From positions 1-58,630 of the forward strand of contig CAKSDC010000014.1 of the NCBI GenBank assembly GCA_934444765.1: a DNA stretch of 58,630 bases, read 5' to 3'. The position numbers were made by a program, and so were the translations under genes. Every line of letters begins with the position of its first letter. Position 1 is the first letter of the stretch. This document shows positions 1 to 8,400 of this stretch, in pieces. The notes beneath the pieces were generated by a model. It worked only from the letters and a program-made list of their open reading frames with translations. It did not search any database and was not told where the DNA came from. This stretch comes from an uncultured Oscillospiraceae bacterium. Lineage in GTDB: Bacteria > Bacillota > Clostridia > Oscillospirales > Ruminococcaceae.

Positions 1-360
1 AGATACTTCTTTTTGAGAATTTAACACATTAATTAGTGTGGAAGTCTCTTCACTTGAAAGGCTATCTAAAGTTTGGCGATTGACCTTATCTAAGATATTT
101 AGAATAGTACTATCCGCTTTAGATACTTCTTTTTGAGAATTTAACACATTAATTAGTGTGGAAGTCTCTTCACTTGAAAGGCTATCTAAAGTTTGATGAT
201 TGACCTTATCTAAGATATTTAGAATAGTACTATCTACTTTAGATACTTCTTTTTGAGAATTTAACACATTAATTAGTGTGGAAGTCTCTTCACTGGATAG
301 ACTATTTAAAATTTGGTGATTGACCTTATCTAAGATATTTAGAATAGTACTATTCGTATT
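1..360. repeat. 120-bp tandem repeat, three copies, continuing off the left edge
   Basis: Copies lie at 1-120, 121-240 and 241-360. Copies 1 and 2 differ at about 4 bases and copies 1 and 3 at about 9. The unit is exactly 40 codons and stays in frame with the minus-strand gene, so it is a coding repeat, not a CRISPR or intergenic repeat. The near identity points to recent expansion. Confidence 0.95.
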
Positions 361-1698
361 CTTATGGGAGGTCAAGGTATCTTTTAAATAGTTTAAGAGT
401 ATAGTATCAGCAGAAAATTTCTGTATATGTTCAGTTTCATTAAGATACTGGTTGAAACTTTTGGAATTGAATATATCATTGATAGTGTTTAAAAAGTCTA
501 TCTTTAGAGTGTTCTCAAAAAAAGACTGCATATATCGATTTTGAACAGTATCATAATAGGCGTTAATTTTAAAGTTATCGATAGTATCGTACCAGTCAGT
601 TAAGGAATTTAAACTTATAGCTTTCAAAGAGAGTATACTCTTGTTATACTCTTTCATGGATACTTTAGAAAGGTATTCTGATAGACTGTCTTTTAAGTGT
701 AGAGTTTTAACTACTTTTTTTTTGTCTTCAGAGTTCATACTGTTGAATGTTTCCAAAAACTGCTTTTTAGAGCGTACATAGTTTACGCTTAGAATGTTAG
801 ACAGCTCATTTTGAATAGTTTCCTTGTATCGTGTAATTTTGGCGATATTATCTTTTTGAAAGTTCTGTTTTAGAACACTTATTAGTTCATAGAAGTTATC
901 AGTAGAGGAGCAATCGATAACTAAAGCTATGCGTTCTTTAGAGGACATACTTTCACTATCGGTTAAGGATAGTACTTCTTTAGAGAGTACGTTATTATTA
1001 AGGATAGTCTTCCAGATGTAGTCAGTTTGAGTGTGTGAACTATTATATATCGCATTAATAAAACTATCTTTTAATTGGGCATACTTTGAACTTTTAAACT
1101 GTTGTGATATACTATCCATTAATGAGGAATATTCTCTGTTTTGACTAATTAAGTATCTAAAGGAGTTGTTATTTAGCATATTAAAAAAAGAGGTATTAGT
1201 AGAGTTTAGTTTGATAGTAGGCTTAGAATAGTCGTTGTATTTTGAGATATTCTGTTTAAATAGTTCTAAACGATTTTGAATATCTTTACTATAAGTAGTA
1301 AGTTCTTGGTCGTTAGATAGGCTATCAAGTTTAACACGTAGACTATTCAAAGAAGAGTATGTTTGATAGTTCCTATACTTTAGCATATTAAGGCAGTATT
1401 CCAAAGTCATGTTTAAGTTTAATTTGACTATTGAATTCTCTTTGCTTTTAGTATTTTTGGATAAGTTGCCTATTCTTTGTAATAGATTTAGTATAGATAG
1501 TATCAGTTGACTATTATTGCTATCATTATCTAATGTGTTGGATATAGTCTTATGTATCAAGTTGGAACGTTCAAAGGTCGAGTACATACTCTTAGAAGTT
1601 GGTCTACTTATGGTGTATCTATCTATAATGTTATCTGCAATAGCGTTGTTGTAATAGGTTTTAATAGGCTTACATATAGGTTTAAAAGGTTTTAGCAC
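1..1698 (-). CDS. Large helical repeat protein of the contractile injection system operon (partial, 3' end beyond window)
   Basis: The frame is open for 566 codons from a GTG at 1698 to the left edge. A GGAGGA ribosome site precedes the GTG, 25 bases after the second tube gene. The product is hydrophilic, rich in Ser, Asn, Lys, Thr and Leu, with no signal peptide or membrane segment, and looks largely helical. The last 120 visible codons are three copies of a 40-residue repeat (unit includes STILNILDKVN and SSEETSTLINVLN), near-identical at DNA level. No family is recognised. Its place after sheath and tube genes, its size and its helical repeats would suit a tape-measure or other length-setting protein, but that is inference. 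The gene is real on frame, start and operon position; the function is unknown. Confidence 0.75.
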   Translation of the reverse strand, partial: MLKPFKPICKPIKTYYNNAIADNIIDRYTISRPTSKSMYSTFERSNLIHKTISNTLDNDSNNSQLILSILNLLQRIGNLSKNTKSKENSIVKLNLNMTLEYCLNMLKYRNYQTYSSLNSLRVKLDSLSNDQELTTYSKDIQNRLELFKQNISKYNDYSKPTIKLNSTNTSFFNMLNNNSFRYLISQNREYSSLMDSISQQFKSSKYAQLKDSFINAIYNSSHTQTDYIWKTILNNNVLSKEVLSLTDSESMSSKERIALVIDCSSTDNFYELISVLKQNFQKDNIAKITRYKETIQNELSNILSVNYVRSKKQFLETFNSMNSEDKKKVVKTLHLKDSLSEYLSKVSMKEYNKSILSLKAISLNSLTDWYDTIDNFKINAYYDTVQNRYMQSFFENTLKIDFLNTINDIFNSKSFNQYLNETEHIQKFSADTILLNYLKDTLTSHKNTNSTILNILDKVNHQILNSLSSEETSTLINVLNSQKEVSKVDSTILNILDKVNHQTLDSLSSEETSTLINVLNSQKEVSKADSTILNILDKVNRQTLDSLSSEETSTLINVLNSQKEVS

Positions 1699-1723
1699 GA
1701 ATATATTCCTCCAAAAAGTGATA

Positions 1724-2194
1724 TTAAAAGCGTATCTTGTTAGTATAAGATACTTCAAAGTTTTCCCAAAGTACCTGAGAAGTTAGAGCATCTATATTAG
1801 ATATGTTATACTTAGTAATAATGCAGTCTGTAAGGATATACTTTCTTGGAGTGATACTATCATTTGCAAAGTAACTAAAATCTTTATTTTTTATACTACC
1901 AATGCTTATAGTGATATCCGATATATACTTACCCACACATAGCTTGCTAAGTATATCGTTACTTTTAGAAGATACTCCTTTAGAAAAAGTTACTACTTTA
2001 GGTTTGCTTGTATACTTAGGTACTAAGTGAATTTTACCATTACCTTCTATTATAGTTTCACATTCCGCCTCATCTTGAATGGAAGATATTTTGGAAAATC
2101 CTATTTCATAGTAGCTATCTAAGTTAAAAGTTACTATAAAACAGTACGAATGAAGCATATCTTCACCATTAGATATATTATATATATCAGACAT
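1724..2194 (-). CDS. Second tail-tube-like protein (gp19 family; probable tube initiator)
   Basis: 156 residues. The pattern F-I-V-T-F-N-L near residue 20, the central KPKVVTFSKGV stretch and the C-terminal LWENFEVSYT resemble the gp19-type tube fold found in contractile injection systems, where a diverged second tube subunit often caps the baseplate. It is clearly distinct from the main tube protein in the same operon. The start ATG has AGAAAGGA upstream. It sits between the DUF6760-type gene and the repeat protein. Tube identity is inferred from weak sequence resemblance plus operon order. Confidence 0.6.
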   Translation of the reverse strand: MSDIYNISNGEDMLHSYCFIVTFNLDSYYEIGFSKISSIQDEAECETIIEGNGKIHLVPKYTSKPKVVTFSKGVSSKSNDILSKLCVGKYISDITISIGSIKNKDFSYFANDSITPRKYILTDCIITKYNISNIDALTSQVLWENFEVSYTNKIRF

Positions 2195-2220
2195 ATTAAT
2201 AAATCCTTTCTGTAATAACG

Positions 2221-2409
2221 CTATAACGAGAAGATGTTTTTAGGTTTAGTTTCGCCATGAGTATCGTTAATCTTAGAGTTGATTTTAGATATTTCGTTAC
2301 ACCAACGCACTCTTTCTGAGTGTGGTAACGATAGTATTTCTTCTCTACTCCAATGCATATAGTAGCCTATAAATGCAGTTTCCTCATAAATTTTTTCTGC
2401 CGAATACAC
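2221..2409 (-). CDS. DUF6760-type small contractile injection system protein
   Basis: 62 residues if translation begins at the GTG at 2409, only two bases after the stop codon of the upstream gene, which implies translational coupling. A longer frame with an ATG at 2472 overlaps the upstream gene by about 60 bases and has no ribosome site, so the GTG is preferred. The body (YEETAFIGYYMHW, then SREEILSLPHSERVRWC) matches the small DUF6760 proteins that accompany gp19-type tubes in contractile injection systems. It is probably an assembly or baseplate component in the cytoplasm; no biochemical role is known to me. Confidence 0.75.
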   Translation of the reverse strand: MYSAEKIYEETAFIGYYMHWSREEILSLPHSERVRWCNEISKINSKINDTHGETKPKNIFSL

Positions 2410-2411
2410 TT

Positions 2412-2783
2412 TTATGTTTCGGCTTCCATAAAATTTATAGGCACTTCTATTTCCTTGCCACAATGAGGACATATAGTCTTGTAAGATGGCATATCCATAG
2501 AGTTTATTCTTTCGTACATATCTTGTAGGTAGGCTAAATCTATAGTGAATAGTTTTTCTATAACGCCAGTATTTATAGGTCTAACCGTACCCAAACTGGT
2601 TATAACTCTTGTTAGCAATATTATGGTTAAGTACGCTGGGTTCTGTTGAACTCTTGGGTCACGTAATGGAAGTATTTCGTCTCCTGCGTTAGCTAAACGC
2701 ATAGTACCGTTGCGATGTAGTACGCCGTCTGCGTCCACATATCCTTTAGGTAGTACAAAATCGAACTCTGTTTGAAAAGCCAT
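2412..2783 (-). CDS. Contractile injection system small protein with C-terminal Cys pair
   Basis: 123 residues from the ATG at 2783, which has AAGGAG about eight bases upstream; the frame extends further up, but that extension has no ribosome site. It starts MAFQTEFDFVLPKGY and ends near TICPHCGKEIEVP, a C-x2-C zinc-ribbon-like half site. Small proteins with this position (just after the tube, before DUF6760) are usual in eCIS/phage-tail-like loci and are often treated as tail assembly chaperones. That role is inferred from position. With only two Cys here, metal binding would need a partner or dimer. Confidence 0.7.
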   Translation of the reverse strand: MAFQTEFDFVLPKGYVDADGVLHRNGTMRLANAGDEILPLRDPRVQQNPAYLTIILLTRVITSLGTVRPINTGVIEKLFTIDLAYLQDMYERINSMDMPSYKTICPHCGKEIEVPINFMEAET

Positions 2784-2881
2784 AGGTATAAAACTCCTTT
2801 TATAAAATAGTATATTACACAGAACGACCACCCCAAAAGATAGCATTCTGTGTAATATTAGCGGATATATTGTATACGTTG

Positions 2882-3331
2882 TTATTTAGTTCTCTTTAGT
2901 CCTTCGTGAGCTAATTCTATAGATTCTACCGCTGCTTCGTTAGACATTGCGTTGAAGTCTGGAGCGGTATACTTAACAGGAAAAGCGTTTTCGATAGACC
3001 ATTGTGCTGCTGTTTGACCTTCGTTATTTAGTAGAGTAACAGTAACGTCACGTCTTTCAACCTCTTTGCCGTTAGCTATAGTCCACCAAGACCAAAGTTG
3101 GTCAGCATTAGCAGTAGATACTGCTCTTTTTAGAGTAACGTTGCTATACTTTCTAAGTCCCATAACCTTAATAGGAGTAGTTTTTTGGCTACCTTCACGA
3201 TATTCGTAACTATCTACACTTGCATCAAATCCTGAAACTTCGGAAAAAAATTCGGTTAGACCGTCACACTCTACTTTAAATCTAAACTTTGAAACTGGAT
3301 ACATATCAGCTTTATAGTCTGCTGTTGCCAT
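2882..3331 (-). CDS. Contractile injection system inner tube protein (gp19 family)
   Basis: 149 residues, typical for phage T4 gp19-like tube subunits. Visible family marks are YPVSKFRFKVECDG at the N-terminus, SEVSGFDASVDSYEYREG, and the C-terminal AFPVKYTAPDF with SIELAHEGL. Hexameric rings of this protein would stack into the rigid tube that the sheath drives through a target membrane. It lies 25 bases downstream of the sheath gene with an AGAAAGGATG ribosome site. The sheath-tube pair is the diagnostic core of a contractile system. Confidence 0.92.
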   Translation of the reverse strand: MATADYKADMYPVSKFRFKVECDGLTEFFSEVSGFDASVDSYEYREGSQKTTPIKVMGLRKYSNVTLKRAVSTANADQLWSWWTIANGKEVERRDVTVTLLNNEGQTAAQWSIENAFPVKYTAPDFNAMSNEAAVESIELAHEGLKRTK

Positions 3332-3356
3332 ATAAATATTACATCCTTTCTAAACT

Positions 3357-5057
3357 CTATTCATTGGTTTTTTGACTAATTCTAAAGATAACGAATTCAG
3401 CAGGTTTAACAGGAGCTACACCTATTACGCAGATAAGTCTTCCGTTATCGATATCTTCTTTAGTCATAGTAGTACTATCTACGTTACAGAAGAACGCTTC
3501 GTTTTCGCTTGAACCTGCCAAAGCACCACTTCTCCATAGACTGGTTAAAAATCCATTGATAGTACGTTGTACTCTATCCCAAAGTTCAGGGGTATTAGGT
3601 TCAAATACTACCCAGTTAGTGTTAGCCTTAATAGATTCTTCAATATATATAAATAGTCTACGAACGTTTATGTACTTCCAACTTGGGTCACTGGAAGTGG
3701 TTCTTGCACCCCAAACCCTAATGCCTTGACCAGCAAAACTTCTAATTAAGTTTACACCCTTAGGGTTTAGAATATCCTGTTCGCCCTTGTTGTAAGGAAT
3801 GCTTAGACCAGTACAAGCCCTAACGACTTCGTTAGCTGGAGCCTTATGTACACCCTTAGTGTTATCAGTTCTTGCGTATATACCTAATACAGAACCACAA
3901 GGTGGAATAAAGATGTTCTTTTTATCTAATGGGTCGTATACTTCTAACCATGGGTGATACATAGCGGAATAGGTACTATCTACTATGTTTCTGTGAGCTA
4001 TAACGTCGTCTACCTTTACGCAGTCTTTAGGAACGTCTAATACTGCAAAACGGCTTGCAAGGTTTTCACAATGTGCCACTAAAGTTAGTTGAACGTTAGG
4101 GTCTGTTACGCCTGGTACTGCCATAATAGATACTACGTCATTATCGATAAACGATTGTATACCACTTCTTTGACCTGCACCATTGTCTACACCTATGAAA
4201 GTATCTGGTGTAATAGCAGATAGTGAACCGTTGCTACCTCCAGTTAGAGATATCTTGACTACACTATCGTTTTCTTCCTCAGAGATTGCATTAAATGGAG
4301 CGTCAATAGTATCAACTTTGCCTACTACCTTAACGGATATTAGGTTAGACTTTTCTAAGACCTTTTCTATGTAGTTAGAAGCCTGTACGTTAAAGGATAA
4401 GTTTTCAAAAGTTTCTACTTGGTCGTCATATCTTGCAGTTAGGTTGAATTCACAAGTACAGATAGTCTTAGTAGGTACTAAAGAAGTGTCTACTATGGTA
4501 TCGCTTACGTCCTCGGCGAACTCTATAGTGTTATCGGATACCTTTACTATCTTGTTGTAAGTGGTAGTAGAGCCATCGTTAAAAGATACTATATCTCCTG
4601 TATTAAATCCAGTAGATTTTTTAACTACGCATACCTTTTCGTCTACTGATAGTACCTGAGTTTTAGCCTTACTGACTGGAGTTATTACTACTAATACGTC
4701 GTTGCCCCAAACTCCCTGATTTTTAGCCGTTACTTCTAATACGCCCTTAGTATTTTTAGAAGACTTTGCGTCGTTAGGAACTACTCTTGCTACGTAACAT
4801 CTTGAACCACCGTTGATAAAAAAGTGTTCTACAGCGTATGCTAAGTAACGATAGTCTCCAAATTCGCTTGCAGATAAGTAACCGCCGAACTTTCTCTTGT
4901 AGTCAGAAAAACTTGTAACTAACTGTGGAAGTCCAACTACAGAACCTCTTTCTGCTAAGCCTATAAAACCAGCAGTACTCGTTCCAACTCCCTCCATAGA
5001 CTTGCTACCAGAGTCAACTTCTTCAACATATACTCCTGGTGATAGATACTCTGCCAT
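3357..5057 (-). CDS. Contractile sheath protein
   Basis: 566 residues, beginning MAEYLSPGVYVEEVDSG, the classic phage tail sheath N-terminus, followed by STAGFIGLAERG. The C-terminal part contains the RRLFIYIEESIKANTNWVVFEPN block and ends with PAEFVIFRISQ, both typical of sheath subunits. The sheath contracts to push the inner tube outward. It is the first gene of the leftward operon. A ribosome site AGGAAATAG precedes the ATG. No capsid, terminase or holin genes are visible, so a contractile injection system is more likely than a prophage, although the left part of the locus is not in the window. Confidence 0.95.
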   Translation of the reverse strand: MAEYLSPGVYVEEVDSGSKSMEGVGTSTAGFIGLAERGSVVGLPQLVTSFSDYKRKFGGYLSASEFGDYRYLAYAVEHFFINGGSRCYVARVVPNDAKSSKNTKGVLEVTAKNQGVWGNDVLVVITPVSKAKTQVLSVDEKVCVVKKSTGFNTGDIVSFNDGSTTTYNKIVKVSDNTIEFAEDVSDTIVDTSLVPTKTICTCEFNLTARYDDQVETFENLSFNVQASNYIEKVLEKSNLISVKVVGKVDTIDAPFNAISEEENDSVVKISLTGGSNGSLSAITPDTFIGVDNGAGQRSGIQSFIDNDVVSIMAVPGVTDPNVQLTLVAHCENLASRFAVLDVPKDCVKVDDVIAHRNIVDSTYSAMYHPWLEVYDPLDKKNIFIPPCGSVLGIYARTDNTKGVHKAPANEVVRACTGLSIPYNKGEQDILNPKGVNLIRSFAGQGIRVWGARTTSSDPSWKYINVRRLFIYIEESIKANTNWVVFEPNTPELWDRVQRTINGFLTSLWRSGALAGSSENEAFFCNVDSTTMTKEDIDNGRLICVIGVAPVKPAEFVIFRISQKTNE

Positions 5058-5141
5058 ATACTTTTTACTCTATTTCCTGTAGGTAGCATTATATAATACC
5101 TTGGAAATAGATACCTCCCTTCAAAAATTGGATTTTGCTAT

Positions 5142-5170
5142 ATTATACCATGACAATTTCCAAAAGTCAA
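5142..5170 (-). promoter_or_regulatory. Promoter of the contractile injection system operon
   Basis: On the minus strand TTGACT is followed by 17 bases and TATAAT, with TGG before the -10 (extended -10). The sheath start codon is about 80 bases downstream. It has the same spacer style as the other strong promoters in this window. Confidence 0.8.
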
Positions 5171-5470
5171 CATAATATTTGAAATTTTTTTGATTTTTCT
5201 GTTTTTCCAAATATATCTATATATGGAGATTATAGTTTTATTATGCCGAAAATATTGTATTTTAGTATTTATGCTTAGATATTATGCTATATTAAACGTT
5301 TAGTTGTGCAATATACCTAAATTTTAGTCAGAAATTTCTAAATATATTTTGCTAAATACTTCTTGCTTTTTTGAAATATCTATGTTAATATTTATTTACA
5401 GATACTACTATATTTAAAGTATCCATAACTATAGACTGTGCATTATATTTTTAGGAAAGGAGACTGTTTT
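5171..5470. other. AT-rich divergent intergenic region
   Basis: About 300 bases without a credible gene, between the injection system operon (leftward) and the large surface-protein gene (rightward). A possible rightward promoter is TTGCTT at 5363-5368, 17 bases, TAATAT at 5386-5391, with TGT before it. It is weaker than the leftward promoter. No structured RNA was recognised. Confidence 0.4.
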
Positions 5471-8400
5471 ATGAAAAAATATGCTCTTATTGAAGAAAAA
5501 AGTCTAAAATCAAAACTTTTAAGTATTTTGACATCTGCGTTAATGGTGGTTACTACTGTAGTTCCTACCTTGCCTATTAATTCTGTGTATGCAGAAGACG
5601 GAATGGTCAACAATTTGAATAGTGGCATAACTGATAACGATGGTTGTAGTATAGGAAGTCTATCAGAGGCTACTCTATTAGCTGGTGATGGTAATCCACT
5701 TACTACAGGTGTTACGACTGCAAAAGATGTTATCGCTAATGCTGATAAGACTTATCTATTAGGTATTGCAAGTCAATTTTGCGTTTTTTTGGAAAATGAC
5801 TTTACACCTAAAAATGCCGATGCGGAAGGTCGTGTAGCAGTTGGCGGAAACGCTAAATTTACTGGTGGATATAACTATCAAATAGGTAGTGGTGACTATG
5901 CCAGTGCAACCGCATTAAAAAATACTGATAATTATGTTGGTGTTAGCAATTTTGCTCATTTAATCGTACAAGGTAATGTAATTAACATTAATACACTATC
6001 TCAAAAACATGACAACTCATACTATTCAAAAGATGAAGACTTATATAAGCGTATAGTTATTAATAAAGTTATTAATGCACAAGATATGCAATCTAAGGAT
6101 AGTTATAGTCACTACACTTGGAGTGGTGGCGACGGTAGAGAGATATATGGAACTCATACTCATGATAGCATATATGTTAATGAAATGGCTCAATTTTATA
6201 GTGCAGAATTGATAAACTTCAATCAGGAATTTGGTAAGTTAAGTAACACATCAAGCAAACTTGCAAAAATTTCTACTAATGGTACTGCAACTTGGAATGA
6301 TAAAACATTAACTCTTACTTGTAATAATCCAAATGCAAAAGTAGTATACTTCAATTTAGATAGTTGGAATAACGAAGTAGACACTATAGACTATGTAGAT
6401 ATTCCAAATGACGCTTATATGATAGTTACTTATAATGGCGAAGAGGTTTCTATAGGTAAGACTACTAATCAAATATTGACTACTATTAATGGTACTCAAA
6501 TTTCTAATGATTCGAAAATCGGTAATGCTTCTAATAATAATAAAAATTCCGAAAGAATACTATATAACTTCCCAAATGCTAATAAAGTATATATTAGTGC
6601 TAACTTTAACGGTACTATACTATCACCTAATGCAGATGTTACCTCTGCAGAAGGTTGCGAAGGACACCTTTCAGGTTCTTTGATAGCAAAGTCTTTTGAA
6701 GGTGGTTTAGAGTTCGGTTATAGACCATATCAAGGTACTATTGAACTACTTAACGCTGATAACGGCTATGCAGTAGCAGTCAGTAAGGTAGAACCTAAAA
6801 AGGTTGGCGACAATATAGAGAACAGACCTTTAGAAGGTGCTACTATTGGTTTATTCGATAGCAAAGATACACTCTTAAGTTCCATAATTAGTACTGGTAG
6901 TAACGACTATCTTATAGTTCCTACTAAAGTAGACTATTCAGGTGATACTGAGTATACCACGGGACAAGTTTTAGAAAACACATATAGTATTCAAGAGGTT
7001 AAAGCACCTTCATTATATACTAAAAGTGACGTTAAAACTACAGTAAATGTAAAAGAAACTATCAATACAATCGGTGAATTAGACACCCAAAAAATTCCTA
7101 TTAAGGTTACTACCAAAATCACTATAGATACTAACACATTAGAAACTATAGTTACCTCTTTTTCATACAATGGTAGTAATACTCTTACTAATAAGGATAT
7201 CGCCATAGGTGATAATACTTTTAAAATCTTATTTGATGAAAACGGTAGCGTTAAAAGTATAACTTTAAATAGTGCTACAGATGATATAAAGATTGAAGAC
7301 TATACTAATTCTCAAGTATTTAGGGCAAAAGATAGACTATACTATTATGACGCTGAAAACTTTTCTATTACTCCAATATCCAATCCAGTTCTTATTAAAA
7401 ATACTAAGATAGAGTATAACATCACTTTAGCTAAGGTAGACCAAAAAGGAACTTCATTAAACGGTGCAACTTTCAAACTATATAAGCATGATAGCACTAA
7501 CGATGAAGATATACTATTAACTAACGACGCAGTTTCATTAGACGAAAATGGAACTATAGACGTTACCAAATATGTTGATAGTGTAGGTATCTACGCTATA
7601 GAAGAAGTTACTGCTCCAGAGGGTGCTACTAAAATAGATACCCGTCAGTACTTTGAACTAAAGGAAGACGGTACAATATCAGTGTATAGTTTCCCTAAGA
7701 CACAAATATCTACTCATACAATATCACAAATGGCTTGGAGCGATGGAAATCTACCTGATGATGTAACAATAAATAGAGTAACCTATTACTATAGTGATGG
7801 TACTTCTCGTTCTATTGATAATGTTACTGCTAAAGGAAATAAAGATTGGTGTCAATTTGATTTAAAGGAATTGGCTACACAACCTTATAACAATAGCATT
7901 ATAGGTATTCAAATAACTACTACTGGTAATGGTCAAGCAAGATTATTAGTTCAAGACAATAGTTATAACAATATTTCAGTATTTTCAGGATATATAAACC
8001 TTGGTGAAACTGTTACTTTAGGTAACATTGAAATTCCTACCAGTCCACAAAGTGAAAGTATTAGCGTAGTTAAAAAAGATACTACTAAGAATGACTATAC
8101 TATTAACTTCCAAAACATCGTAGAAGAAAAACCAGTAAGCGTTACTATAAGTAAACAGGATATAGCAGGTAAAGAACTTGCAGGTGCTACTTTAAGTATC
8201 GTTTCTGAAAAGGGTTTTGATATGACTAAAGCTACTGCAAAAAGAGGCAATGAATTAGTAGAAGTCACTACGGCTGAAGACACTATAAGTTTTGTTTCTG
8301 GTACAGAACCTACCACTATAGAAGGTCTAACTGCTGGTACTTACACTTTAATAGAAACTACTGCTCCTAATGGTTACACTATAGCCGAAAAGATTACTTT

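Noticed and set aside
1..360. Possible CRISPR or intergenic satellite
   Set aside because: The 120-bp units have no spacers and are in frame with a long coding sequence.
1..5170. Ordinary prophage
   Set aside because: No capsid, terminase, integrase or lysis gene is visible and the DUF6760 plus two-tube order suits an injection system, though the locus continues outside the window.
5443..5628. Minus-strand 61-codon frame over the surface-protein start
   Set aside because: It is antisense to a signal peptide, has no ribosome site and no family resemblance.
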